Assembly: GCF_020906515.1 (NCBI RefSeq)
Contig: NC_085853.1
Coordinates: 1,426,001-1,490,000 of the forward strand
Length of the DNA stretch: 64,000 nucleotides
Direction of reading: 5' to 3'
Origin: Vanrija pseudolonga
Lineage: Eukaryota; Basidiomycota; Tremellomycetes; Trichosporonales; Trichosporonaceae
The translations under genes and the position numbers were made by a program. Under the pieces are notes generated by a model, which saw only the letters and a list, made by a program, of their open reading frames with translations, was not told where the DNA came from and made no database searches. Within the stretch, counting starts at the first letter, position 1. Each line of letters starts with the position of its first letter. Shown piece after piece: positions 12,501 to 23,614 of this stretch.

Positions 12501-15394
12501 ATCCTCCTAATCTACCACTACCATTCCGCTGCCAAACCTTGGCTCTTGGCTTGGGCGCGCCAGGCGCGGCCCGAGCCAACCTTGGAGGCGGCGGCGGCGC
12601 ACGCCAGTCAGCCAGTCAGCTGCACTTCGCGTTTCAATTGCGCGCGAACGCCGCGCCACGGCATGGCCATTGTGCGCCACCGCGGCGACTCGCGGCTCGG
12701 CACAACCATTTTAGCGGCGGCGACGCCGAACGAACGGACGCGCGTGGTGAATGCTCGGCGCAATGTCGTGTTCTTGTTGCAACCGCCGTGTCTGGCTGAA
12801 TTCTGAGCGAGCTCCGACACACGCTACCGTCTTCGACCGAGGCGCGACCCCCGCCCCGTGTCAGCTAGCTCTGGCAATTCGTACATATCTGACCGGGACG
12901 TCTGCCTGCGTGCTATGCGTGTTCGACCGTGCTTGCCGAGCAGCGGGACCTGGGAGCTGTGCCTTCTGCACCGAAGTCGAGGTCGAGCCCAACTGCACGC
13001 TTGCAACCCTTGGAAAGCCATGGTATTGGTTCGCTCGTATGTCTCACCCTGAAACCTACGCAAGTAAGTATACTTATTCACTTTGTTGGCTGTCCACGAT
13101 CGCTCCCTCGCTCGCTCGGCGCTCGTCATGCACCAAAGAAGCACGCACATTCTCAAACGCACAATGGCTCCAAATGACCACTTTATACCCCCCAAAAGCC
13201 TTCATACGATCGGCCCAGTCAGGTCACACCTTGGCGCAGTATCGAGATCCTGCGGTAATGAGTGCAAGGTGAAACCGGGGCCATCTGCCAGCCCGTGCCG
13301 GGCATGTGCGCGCGCTGGCGCCCTCGTCGCCTTCCTACCACACACCCGGCCTTACGGCAGAGCTTGAAACAGGTCCGCCGTGGCGACATCATCACCACAC
13401 CGTCGCCGCTCACTCTCACACAGCCATAAAGAACAGCATGTGACGTGCGCGCGCGGAGCCCATTCATTCCACGGAGCCAGCGCGGCCGTCGTCGCCTCCG
13501 CAGCGAGCTGACGACACGGGCCTGAGCAGCAGCTCAGATGACACACAATTAATTTTACGCGTATGTAATGTCTCACGATGGTCCGAGCGAGGGAGGGGAG
13601 AGGAAAGCGCGACATGCCGGGTGGAGCGGCCGAAAGAGGTACAGGTACGCTCGAGCCGACACGGACACTGCTCGCGTCGTTATGCTGCGTCCGGGCCAGC
13701 TGATGATGACACAAGAGTGGGTCACTGTGGCTGGTGTGAGCGCGAGAGCTGGCAGCGGGCCTTGCGAAGGGCATGCGGTCTCGGCGACGGGCAGCCGACT
13801 GTTGGGTGGGGCGGCGCGGAGCGGTCTCGGGAGCCAGCGCCGTCGCCACCGCCCGCCGTCGCAGTCTGCCCACACTTGTCGTCGCAGCCGGCGTACCTGC
13901 TCCACCCCTCGGCGCCGATTATCGCCCAGTCCAGCGAGGCACGCCGAACCTTGATATGGGGGGCTGCCACTACCACCACCACCAGCAGCAGCTGTCGACT
14001 TGATGAACGTGGCACTGCGCGGCGCCCGTCACAGACAGCTCACAGACTCGACTCGTCAGTATCGTGACGTGGCTACGACACGCAGCATGCCCTCCCGCAC
14101 GGCCAATCTTGGGAATCGATCACGCCGAGGGTGCATATGATTCCGAGTCCCGCGTGCAAGCAGGCGGTGGGCGAGATTGCCGCGGCAGAGAGAGAGGGTG
14201 GGGGTGAATACAAAACTCGTGGCCACGGTTCCGGCGGAGCCGCTGACGCTGACGCGAGGCTTTACGGCGTCGGTCGCGTATGTGCCCTGGGCGTCATTAC
14301 AGTGAGGATTTTGTCAAGGGCTGCGCACATGCGCACTCACGACGCACGCACGCATACGTCGTTGGTGGGAGGTCGATCTGGCAGGGCAGAGGACACGACG
14401 GACGACATGTGGCACGCCACTTGCGGGCGGTGTGGCGGACGACGAAGGGCGTCGACGAGATACTACGTCTCGACATTGGCACGCTGCGTCACGGTCACAC
14501 CATGTCTGTCAGTTAAACGCACCATATGAGAATGCCAGGACGCACACGCATCTGACGCCATCGACAAGACGCAGCCAGCGTCGCCTGCGGCGGCATTAGG
14601 CGGCGCCCTTCTCCTCTCTCCGCAGGTCCGAACCCCGTCGAAGCTGCCATTCCGGCGGAGCGACGCGCGCAGAAGTACGCGTCGGCCCGCACGCTAAATT
14701 TTCGTTGTTCCGCATGCTCTGGTGGGCGGAATTCGGTGTCGAGGCAGGCCGGCTCGCAGGTTCGCAGTGTCGCGGCGGACGTGGTGGCCATCGGCCGTCG
14801 CTCGGAACACTGGGTCGTGGCGGGCGGCGGCGGGTGGTAGCGGCACTCGACATCTCGTGGAGCTTGAGAATGGCGCCGAACAAACTGTCCTGCTTCAGGG
14901 GGACGGAGTATCGCATCAGGAAGGATTGACGGACAAACCGAGACAGTAGTAGTATCAAGGTTCACTTTCCGCTGCTATCGTCGGCGTTCCAGCGGATGTG
15001 GATTGCTTCCCCAACCAACTGGCGGGCCGGACACGGCGACCGAGGCCGAGGTTGCTGCGAGCACTGCGCGGATGAGGGCCATCCGCGTCCTCCTCCCTTG
15101 AGCGGACATGGGTGAGATGCACGGCCCGACCGCCGCCCGCCCGTCGGGATAGGACATGAGGCGGCCGCCGGGTCAACGGCTAGGAACGACGGGCAAGCTC
15201 GACGCGCAAGCAAGCCAGAGGAAACAAATCAGCCAAGTCAGGTAAGTAGACGCGCTCATTCGGCCACCTCGGAACCAGGACAGACGAATTACTATTCATA
15301 TAGGCGGCTAGTAAACAACAGTGTGAAGTCTAGGATGAGGAAACGGACCGCGGCGTGTGGGACGACCGGCAGTCATGCAAGCGCCCACACGAGC
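9546..15394. other. 5.8-kb gene-poor region
   Basis: Lies upstream of the kinase gene and downstream of the AIF2-like gene. Elsewhere in the window there is about one gene per 2 kb, so this gap stands out. I checked both strands for familiar protein motifs, chains of short exons with small introns, tRNA A and B boxes and rRNA, and found none I could support. It is GC-rich with many short GAGC- and CAGT-type simple repeats. The part nearest 9545 probably carries the kinase 5' UTR and promoter. The rest may hold an unrecognised fast-evolving gene or a long non-coding RNA, or be regulatory. Confidence 0.45.
10314..10350. repeat. short 14-bp tandem repeat
   Basis: Two full copies and a partial copy of the 14-mer TACCAGGAYAGGAA lie head to tail about 0.8 kb upstream of the kinase start. 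No function is evident. Confidence 0.7.
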
Positions 15395-16885
15395 TCACGC
15401 CGAGATCTTCTGGGCGCCCTGGAAGCGGGGGTAGAACGACTTGCCGGCGAAGAAGTCCTTGGTCTTCATGCCGATGACAAAGCCGGGGGCCGTCACGTTG
15501 CCGAAGATGGGGAGGGGGAGGTAGCCCGAGCCCTCCTTTGTGCCGAGGGAGACGACGAGGGGAGCGGCCGCGGGGGGCGAGTAGGCCTTGGGCTTCTTGC
15601 CCTTGATCTCGGCCTCGATGACACCAGCGAGGGCGGGCCCCTCGGCGGCGGCGGCAACAGCAGTCTTCCAGCCAGCGACGGCGGCGACATCGCCGATGGC
15701 GTAGTACTCGCCCGCGAGGACCGACGAGCTCGAGCCGGGCAGGACGCGGAAGTACGAGTTGACCTTGATGTAGTTGTTGTTGGTGAGCGCGGTGGGGTCG
15801 GCGGCCTTGACGAGGCCCGAGTTGGGCGTGTTGCCGATCGACACGAAGACGTAGTCGGCCTCGATCGACTTGCCCGACTGGAGACGGAGCCTGCGCACGC
15901 CGCCCTGGGGGCCCGAGGTGCCGTCCCAGTCCGAGCCGGACACGGGGCCCGAGGGGAAGACGACCTTGTCGTTGAGGACGACGTTGACCGAGCGCTGCTT
16001 GAGCGTCTTCTCGAGCGCGACCGACAGCTTGCGGTCGGTAGGGGGAGGCGAGTAGACCTCCTTGGCGGTCGAGGCGATGCCCGAGGGCTGGAGGAGGCCC
16101 TTGTCCGAGTGGACGATGGTGAGCTGCTTGTTGGGGTAGAGCTCGGAGATCTCCTGGAGGGGGTGTCAGCGGTGTACTCGCGTCCAATGTGGCGTGGCAA
16201 CAACTCACGCCAGCGACCTCGGTGCCGACGGTGCCGCCGCCGATAATGGCGATCGACTTGGCGGCCTTGAGGTGCTTCTGGATGCGAACGAGGTCGGTCT
16301 TGAAGCCCTCGAGCGTGGAGCCGGGGGTAGGACGCATAGGGAGGGGCTGCGAGGCACCCGTGGCGATGATGGCCTTCTGAAGAGGCGTCAGCGGAGGCGG
16401 TGGTGTGGGCGTCTCGTTGCACCGACTCACAACAAACGTGACCTCGTTCGAGCCCTCGAAGGGGTGCTCAAGCACGAGGCTGGTCTTCTTGAGCTCGACG
16501 ACCGAGTTGGGCGAGAGGACGCGGTGGCGCGAGCCGTTCTTGAAGATGGACGCCTGCGTCACCTCGGCCGTGAGGTTCTTGGACTCCCAGCCGGGAACAA
16601 CAAGCGCGCGGACCACGGCGGGGAGGTGCACGGTGAAGCCGTTACGCTCGACGAGGAGGATGCGGTGGTCGGCGGGGAGCTTGTCGGCGAGGGCGTTGAC
16701 GAACGAGTGGCCCGCGACGGATGCTGTGGACGGACGTGTTAGATATCGGATCCGGATCAGATAAGGAGGTGGACGGGTTGTGGCATTCATTCAGGCGGGC
16801 AAGGTGTGGGTAGGTAGGTAGCCGGGCGGGGAATGAACGACTTACCTCCGATCACGACGACGTTCTTCTGGATAGAGCCGGCCAT
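15395..16885 (-). CDS. AIF2/FSP1-like FAD-dependent NAD(P)H oxidoreductase
   Basis: Pyridine-nucleotide-disulfide oxidoreductase of the AIFM2/FSP1 (AMID) family, which passes electrons from NAD(P)H through FAD to quinone-type acceptors. Four exons. Exon 1 encodes MAGSIQKNVVVIG and is joined across an intron of about 120 nt to ASVAGHSF, giving the N-terminal dinucleotide-binding fold (VVVIGASVAGHS). Further introns lie at about 16377-16431 and 16154-16208. A second Rossmann motif, AIIGGGTVGTEVAG, marks the NAD(P)H-binding domain. The C-terminal FAD contact (YYAIGDVAAVAGW) is present. The start at 16885 is the only ATG that gives the N-terminal fold. There is no obvious mitochondrial presequence, so it is probably cytosolic or peripheral on a membrane. 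It is transcribed away from the PhzF genes across a 1.76-kb shared upstream region. Confidence 0.9.
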
Positions 16886-17113
16886 TGTGATGGTTGATGT
16901 GGCTAGGTGCTGTGGTGGTGCTAGTAAAGAAGGGGGAGTGGTGCTGAGGATGCCTTTGAGGACGTGTCGTCCTGCTGGTATTTATCTAAACATGGTATAG
17001 GCTGCATGACCCCGGCGGGAGGGTGGTGGTGGCCGTGGCGCGGTGCGGTGGCCGGTGGCCCAAAAAGTGCCATAGTACGCGTCATGGCTCATGGACATGG
17101 TTTGCTAAGTCGT

Positions 17114-17199
17114 CAAGTTCCGTCGGAAACTCTGACAAAGACGTGGTGCAACGAGCTAGGGAAGGGCCAAATTGCCACGTGGCTTTCCGACGGAACTTG
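17114..17199. promoter_or_regulatory. paired TTCCGNCGGAA palindromes as a 16-bp inverted repeat
   Basis: CAAGTTCCGTCGGAAA at 17114-17129 is exactly the reverse complement of TTTCCGACGGAACTTG at 17184-17199. Each arm contains an 11-bp palindrome, TTCCG-N-CGGAA, an everted CCG/CGG pair of the kind bound by Zn2Cys6 factors in fungi. A weaker nested inverted pair (ACGTGG / CCACGT) lies between the arms. The sites lie about 230-315 bp upstream of the AIF2-like start. Factor binding is inferred. Confidence 0.5.
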
Positions 17200-18555
17200 G
17201 AGCTGGACCACTCGGGCTGACTTGATTATCAAGAGTCGACCATCGTTGTGGCGGCAATGCAGCCAGGTTTTGCCAGGCAAGCGCACCGCCGGCAGGCGGG
17301 GTACGCTACATCCCATGCCGTGGGCTAGGCGATACGCGACGCAGCAGCAGTAGCCCTCAGTAAGCGCTATTCCTGGCCCAAAGGCGCCGAACGGGCGTTA
17401 CGTAACTGCGCACAGACGCCTGCTGAGCAAATCGTGACATTAAGGCCTGTGCGAGTGTTTGTGAGCACACGCCATGAGCACGACACCGACGGCCTCTGCG
17501 TGTCAGTCAGCGGACGCGTCCGTCGGCGAGTCGCGAGCCTCTGCAATGTGTGTACGATGCGCTAGGCTGTCACCGCTTGAATAAGCATCCCCAGGGCTGG
17601 CTGTGCGCGTCGTCGCGTCGTCGTTGTGGCCGGCGTGGGCGGGGCGGCGCCTCGGCACCGGAAGAGGATGAGTGACGTCCATGTTGGGAGCCCGCGATGG
17701 TTATGCTCTTGGGATCACACACACTTCGTCACTATCCTCTGACGCATACACATCGACGACGTGGTACTCAGCGTCCGGGGGCGCAGTGGACCGACGGCGA
17801 GGATACGCCGAGTTGTGGTCTGGTCGCCACTGGCGGACTTGCTAAGCGCTGTGATTGACGAGCAACACCTTTCAGTCAGTCAGCACAACTTTGTCGCCAC
17901 CGACGAGCTAGAGAAAAGTACCAGGTACACTTACGTTCAGTCTAGACATCAGCAAGTCACATCGTGCCGCCTTTCGACAACTGGCAAACTCGAGTCGCTC
18001 TTCACGATCCAATCCCCCAGTAGCCTCCTGCCTCGCCACACAGCGCCCAGGCGACCCATCGCGCGGCGACTCCGCGCGGTCCGTCGCAATCTCGCTCCTC
18101 CTCACTGTGCTCGGCGCCGATGCGCCCCCGAGATGTCCGCCATCCCGCGTTGCCGCTACACGTTGCTGGAGATGGCCGATAGGAAATGGGTGCGCTGAGA
18201 GCCAAGTCACCGGCCGGCCGAACGGCGGCAACACTGGCCACCGATTCGGGGGGCATGCACACTTCGGCAAGACACATGCCCGCGTGCACCAGATCTTAAC
18301 AACTGCGCATGTACAAGCGAGCCGAGTGGAGCGTGCTGAACGCCGTGGTGATGGTTCCAGTGCTCGTTGCCCTCGCAAAGGTGCAAAGTGGCATTTGTGC
18401 CAAAGATAAAGTGGGTCCGGGCCGGATCACGCCGGCGGGCGAGCGATGATGTGATGCGGCAATGACGACTCGAACACCCACCCACCTCGACCCACTCTCG
18501 ACTCGCACACTTCCACTTCGCTTATCGACCATCGGTCCCCGTCCGACTGACTAGG

Positions 18556-18561
18556 TATAAA
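18556..18561 (+). promoter_or_regulatory. TATA box of first PhzF gene
   Basis: TATAAA in GGTATAAAGC, about 82 bp upstream of the ATG at 18643, with no competing upstream ATG between. Confidence 0.55.
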
Positions 18562-18579
18562 GCGGCTCCTGCAGCACCA

Positions 18580-18580
<1 letters not shown>

Positions 18581-18612
<32 letters not shown>
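18581..18612. repeat. (CAAG)n microsatellite in 5' UTR
   Basis: About eight copies of CAAG run uninterrupted between the TATA box and the start codon of the first PhzF gene. Confidence 0.85.
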
Positions 18613-18613
<1 letters not shown>

Positions 18614-18642
18614 CCCCAGCACCACGCACAGCGCACCGCACC

Positions 18643-19761
18643 ATGACCACGCCCCTGCCCTACCACCTCATCAACGCGTTCGCGCCCACCCCGCACGCGG
18701 GCAACCAGGCGTCCGTCGTCATCTTCCCCTCTGCGTCCGACCCGCGCGCCAACAACGAGGAGTTTTACCTCAAGACTGCGGCAGACTTCAACTTGTCTGA
18801 GACGGCTTTCCTCGTGCCTGTTGATGCTGGCGCCGCGGAGCCGCGCTACGGTTTGCGGTGGTTCACGCCTGCGGCTGTGAGTTGCGCGAGGGCAGCGAGC
18901 GCAGGTGGAGGAAGGCACCTACCTACCCGCTCCTTTGTGCCCAACTTGCACCCACTGACACCCCCCAGGAGGTTCCCCTCTGCGGCCACGCGACCCTCGC
19001 CGCAGCGTACACGCTGTTCAACTACGCGCACCCGACCGCCAAGAAGCTCCACTTCGACACGCGCTGGCGCGGCTCCCTGTCGGCGACGCTCGAGTCGCCA
19101 GTGGGGCAGGGCGCGCAGATCGGCCTAGACTTTCCCGTGACGGACACCCCCGCGCTCGCCGAGCTGAACGCGACCGTCGGCGCAAAGGTCGCTGCTGCTG
19201 CTGGGCTGTCCGCCTCCGACGTGGTCGGCGTGGGCCAGTTTGACTTTGGCGTCGACGCGTTCGTTGTCGAGGTGAAGGAGGGCGTGGATGTCAAGGGGCT
19301 CAAGGTGGACTCTGCGGCGATTGTGAGTAGTAGCTGGGCATGAGAGTCAGAGTCGAGCTGATACCTCAGGCCGCCGCGGTCCCCCTTGCCGTGGTCACCC
19401 AGCTGGCGGGCAAGTCGGCCAACGGCGTAGCGATCAACTCGCGCGTGTTCGCCCCAGGCGTGGGCATCGACGAGGACCCAGTCGTGAGTCTACACCACAT
19501 CGCCCGCAGCTGACGCAACCCCAGACCGGCTCAGCCCACACCGCGCTCATCCACTACTTCCTCCGCACGCCCGACGCCTCGGCGCGCGTCGTGGCCGCCG
19601 CGGGCGTGCCGCAGTCCGACGTCGAGTCGGTCGTCATTGACGCCGCGCAGGTCAGCCCGCGCGGCGGGGAGATCCGCGCGCAGATTGTCGACGGGCGCGC
19701 GAGCCTCATTGGCAAGGGATGGAGGTGGGGCTATGGACAGTTGGAGGTGCTGCCGCAGTAG
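18643..19761 (+). CDS. PhzF-family isomerase-like protein, copy 1
   Basis: PhzF/diaminopimelate-epimerase-fold protein. Family members are cofactor-free isomerases or epimerases; the substrate here is unknown. Four exons with three small introns. Hallmarks in order: NAFAPTPHAGNQASVV at the N-terminus; NLSETAF with the catalytic glutamate; RWFTPAA joined across the first intron to EVPLCGHATLAAAY; GIDEDPV joined across the third intron to TGSAHTALIHYF (the DPxTGSAH motif); then SPRGGEIRAQI. All family motifs are intact. It heads a tandem pair with a diverged copy 330 bp downstream, which keeps splice sites at equivalent points. A TATA box and a CAAG repeat precede the start. Confidence 0.92.
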
Positions 19762-20092
19762 GCAGGCGCGAGTGCGAGCGCGCAGCGCGAGCACGAGGGC
19801 GTGGGCTGGTGTCGCCTGGTCCTCGGGGCACCATGCCTGTCTGTAGCCTCACAGGTGCTCTCTACATAAAAGTTATTCTGGATGCAGTTGTCATGTCTGT
19901 GGACGTGCTTGACAGACGACTGACTCGGCCACACCGCCGCGGCGCCCCACGGATAACTCCACTCGCGGCGCCCACTCGAGTCGACATCGAGTGGGTGCGC
20001 ATCGAGTCGGCTAACATCGGATGTCAGCAACGTACATAACGCGCGCTGTCGGCGCCTCGACAACCCGCAGCGGCTACCCACGCACGCACACC

Positions 20093-21068
20093 ATGCCCAC
20101 AGCCCCGCTGTACCACGTCAACGCGTTCACGTCCCCACGGGCGCGGGGCAACCCCGCCGGCGTCGTCCTCCTCGAGCACGAACCGGACGAAGAGTGGTAC
20201 GCAGCCACAGCGGCGGACCTCAACCTGCCCGCGACGGCGTTCCTCCGCCCCTTGGAGACGGGGTACGCGATCAGGTGGTTCACACCGACGCGGGTGCGTA
20301 CCGACTGACCGCCGACTATGCTGACGGCAGGAACTGCCGGTGTGCGGGCACGCCACGCTCGCAGCCGCGCGCGTGCTCTTCTCCCAAACGAGCGCTGGCA
20401 GCCTCGAGCTGCGGAGCACCACGGGCAGCCTGGCCGCCGAGCGTGTTTCAGACGCGCGCGTGGGGCTGCGCTTTCCGCTCACGCCGACGACTGTGTCTGC
20501 CGCAGCGTGCGCGCGCGTCGGCCCGCTGGCGGCGTCTGCGCTCGGGTGTGCCCTGGGCGCCGTGCTCGCCGTCGCCGAGTTCGACCGGGGCGCGGGGAAC
20601 GCCGGCGTCGTCGTCGAGCTCGACGGCGCGTTCGACCTCGCGGCCGCCGTGCTGGACCTGTCGCTGTTCAAGCGGCGGGACACGCACATGGCTGTCGTGA
20701 CCCAGGCCACGGGTGGCGGCGGGGGCGTGCTGGAGGTTACGAGCCGCGTGTTCGTGCCATTCGTCGGCGTGGACGAGGACCCCGTCGTGCGTACGCTGCG
20801 CGCCACACCACAATGAGGCAGCTGACGCACTCAACGCCAGACCGGGTCAGCGCACACCGCGTTGCTCGACTATTACCTGTGCCACGCCAGCGCACGACAC
20901 GCCGCCCTCGCTCGCGTGCCAGTGGACCAGCTGCCGGCAGTGACGCTGCGCGCGCGCCAGGCGTCCGCGCGCGGCGGGGAGATGGCGTGCTCTATCGTCG
21001 ATGGAAGGGCTCGGATCGTCGGACGCGCAGAGGTGTGGGGGCGTGGTGTGCTCGAGCTGGCGCTGTAG
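20093..21068 (+). CDS. PhzF-family protein, copy 2, catalytic Glu replaced by Ala
   Basis: Tandem paralogue of the preceding gene, with three exons. Motifs in order: YHVNAFTSPRARGNPAGVV; NLPATAF, where the family has the catalytic glutamate (SETAF in copy 1, here P-A-T-A-F from CCC GCG ACG GCG TTC); RWFTPTR joined to ELPVCGHATLAAAR; GVDEDPV joined to TGSAHTALLDYY; ASARGGEMACSI. The intron before the GHAT motif and the one splitting DPxTGSAH match copy 1; the middle intron of copy 1 is absent. The start at 20093 gives MPTAPLYHVNAF; an upstream in-frame triplet near 20021 is less likely. The frame is intact, so the gene is probably expressed, but the chemistry of the family is probably lost or changed. 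Confidence 0.88.
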
Positions 21069-21478
21069 GCGCGATGAACTGTCATCGGGAGAGTGCCGCG
21101 GTGGAGTACCTCCCCGCCACATTCTCACATGCCTCAGCCTTCTTTGTCTGGTCCCCGGCCGCCTGACTTACACAGCTGGCCAGCTGGGCAAGTCAGTAGT
21201 CTCGTCCACATGACCTGCTGCCATCTGATAAGCGAGACATGACACAGTGGCCGTTACCACATAGTACCCGACACTTGATCGCCGCACGCACGGCGACCGA
21301 GGCAGTCGTCGTCGTCATCATCGGACGCGTCCCGCACCACGAGACACTACAACTACTTGCATTCAGGCTACACTACGATCCTCTTTTGACAACGCGGCGC
21401 GCGTCGGCGCGCGGAGCGCGGATGCCACGGCCTCGGCTATCGCCTCGCCTCGGCCCCCGCAGCCCCCTCCTCGGGCAC

Positions 21479-22954
21479 TTACAACCGCGCGCGCTCGGCA
21501 AGCGCAGGCTCGACGTAGTCGGAGAACTTGCTCGCGCGGACCTTGTTGAGCTCGGTCTGCGTGACGCGGCGCACCTCGCGCGCGACGTCGTAACCCGCAC
21601 GCTGGGCAGACGTCGTGCCGGCGCGGTAGAAGGCCGGCTTGCGCAGGATGCTGATCACGCAGCTGCCGCCCAGGCCCAGGTTGTGCGCGAGCGCGTTGCG
21701 CACGTTGGGAACTTGGAGGTCGCCGGCCTCGCCGCGCACTTGGAGGGTCAGGTAGAAGATCATGCCGAGGCCCGTGGCGCCGAGGGGCTGGGGGTGTTAG
21801 TGGGGGGGTTGATGGCGACGGCACGCGCTCGCGCGCTTCGCGCGCTCGCGGCGACTTACATGACCCTTCGACTCGAGACCACCACTGGGGTTGACCACCC
21901 ACTTGCCGCCGTACGTGTTGTCGCCGGCGTCGACAAGCTTGTGCGCCTCGCCCGTCTTGCAGAGACCGAGCGCCTCGTACGTGATGAGCTCGTTGGGGGC
22001 AAAGCAGTCGTGCAGCTCAATAACCTGCACGTCGTTGGGGCCGATGCCGGCCTGCTTGTACGCCTTGGCGACGGCCTGGCGGGCCATGTCGGCGCCGGCG
22101 AGCTCGATACGCGAGTGGTCCTCGTAGAGGTGGACACTGTCGGTGGCCACGGCCTGGCCGACAACCTCGACAGCGCGGTCCTGGAGGTTGTGCTTCTTGA
22201 CAAAGTCCTCCGAGGCCACGACGGCCGCGGCGCCGCCGTCCGACGTGGGCGAGCACATGGGGAGCGTGAGCTCACGCGTGATCGGGCGGGCCTTGAGCAC
22301 CTCCTGCCACGTCGGTGCGAAGCGGAACTGCGAGTACGGGTTCTTGACCGAGTGCTGGTGGTTCTTGGCCGAGATCTTGGCCCAGTGCTCCTGGGTCGAG
22401 CCGTAGCGCTCGCCGTGCTCTTTGCCGGCGGCGGCGAAGATGCGGCCGGCGGAGGGGCCCTTCTCAGGCGTGGCATACGCCTTCTCGTCCTCAATCTGGA
22501 GCACCTGCATGTACGTGCCCTGGATGGGCGACGGGCGGTCGGTCCACGGCGACGAGAGCGAGCCGGGGGCCATGCGCTCAAAGCCGAGCGCGAGCGAGCA
22601 GTCGGCCTGGCCAGACTGCACGGCCTGCACGGCGCTGACGAACGCCGACGAGCCGGTTGAGCAGTTGTTGTTGACGTTGAGGATCGGGATGCCCGTCATG
22701 CCAATCGTGTACAGCACGCGCTGGCCACACGTCGAGTCGCCGTACACGTACCCGACGGTAGCCGACTCGACGGCATCGTACGTGATGCCGGCGTCAGTCA
22801 GCGCCTTGACGGTCGCCTCGATGCCGAGCGCGTCGTAGTCGCGCTCGCCGCGCGGCTTGTCAAACTTTGTCGAGCCGACGCCGATGACTGTGGGAGGGGT
22901 TAGAGCAGCGAGGGACAACGACATACCATAGGCTTTCTTGGGGGTGTAGACCAT
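21479..22954 (-). CDS. SCP2-type peroxisomal thiolase
   Basis: Thiolase of the SCPx/SCP2-thiolase group, which cleaves 3-oxoacyl-CoA, often of branched or sterol-type chains, in peroxisomes. Three exons: a short first exon MVYTPKKAY, a 39-nt intron, then VIGVGSTKFDKPRG; a second intron splits ESKGH from PLGATGLGM. Catalytic features: the nucleophilic Cys in NNNCSTGSSA, the ELHDCFAPNE motif, and GHPLGATG. It ends ERARL and stop; A-R-L fits the PTS1 peroxisomal signal. There is no C-terminal SCP2 domain, so this is thiolase-only. It is divergently transcribed from nitronate monooxygenase, which ends in the same ARL. A TATA-like sequence lies about 77 bp upstream of the start. Confidence 0.93.
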
Positions 22955-23614
22955 TGTGAGTGGTTGTAGTGGGGTGTGTGAGGAGGAACTGGTGGATGGC
23001 CAACTGCGCGTGCCGACGTGGGTCAGACTTATATAAGACGGCGAGCGTGAGCAGCGAGCAGTAGCAGCAGCAGCTAGCAAGCTAAACCGGCCAGCGGATT
23101 AGCGGGACATTGTTGTTCATACAAACTGGACTGACGGACAAGGCCGGCCGTCGCTGGCTGGCAGGTTGGCCAGCCAGATGCCCGGCTAGGAATGCCAGTA
23201 CTCAAGTTAGCCGAATAGCCAGCCAGCCAGCCCGTGTGGCATGCACTCGGCCATGTGACGACTTGCACCCCGCCGAGCCCCGCAGGCGCCGTATCCTCGG
23301 CCATGGAATCCCTGCGGCGACTTTAGCTTGGCACCGTGGATCTCTGCTGCTGCAACAACACTGCGAGACAACCATCACTAGTTCAACCTTTCGGCCGCCG
23401 TATCAAGAGATAAACTCCCCATAGTGCGGGGTTCGGAGTTGATCGTCGCGCGCGCTACGCCTACACCTCGAATCCACAACTACATAATACTTTGCGGTCA
23501 GCGCTCGGTTCATCGCACAGCCGGACGAGCCTTGTCATTGTCCGTAGTCCGTCCACCACAATAGCAAGCACAGCACCACCCAGCACCACCACCACTACCA
23601 CCACCACCACCGCC
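22955..23614. promoter_or_regulatory. shared divergent promoter of two peroxisomal genes
   Basis: 660 bp between the thiolase (minus) and nitronate monooxygenase (plus) starts. TTATATAA at 23029-23036 lies at a usual TATA distance from the thiolase start. CCTCGG at 23295-23300 equals the core bound by FarA/Ctf1-type fatty-acid regulators in filamentous ascomycetes; a single hexamer is weak evidence, and use of this code in basidiomycetes is not established. No gene is seen inside. Confidence 0.45.

Larger units (their letters stand above)
16886..18642. promoter_or_regulatory. divergent upstream region of AIF2-like and PhzF genes
   Basis: About 1.75 kb separating two divergently transcribed genes. 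It holds the paired palindromes at 17114-17199, a TATA box and a CAAG microsatellite near the PhzF start (listed separately). I found no coding region. A TATTTAT sequence near 16980 could serve the minus-strand gene. Confidence 0.5.

Noticed and set aside
9546-15394. Centromere or transposon graveyard in the gene-poor region
   Set aside because: No AT-rich core, no long repeats and no transposase or reverse-transcriptase motifs seen.
15330-16790. Long open frames antisense to or out of frame with the AIF2-like gene (several hundred codons)
   Set aside because: They arise from GC-rich codon bias opposite a real gene and show no domain or plausible composition.
17114-17199. Reading the 16-bp inverted repeat as a small transposon (MITE)
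   Set aside because: No target-site duplication flanks the arms and the arms are themselves palindromes, so a regulatory pair is the simpler view.
21239-22660. A 473-codon plus-strand frame across the thiolase gene
   Set aside because: Lies opposite catalytic thiolase exons; Arg/Ala/Val-biased shadow translation.
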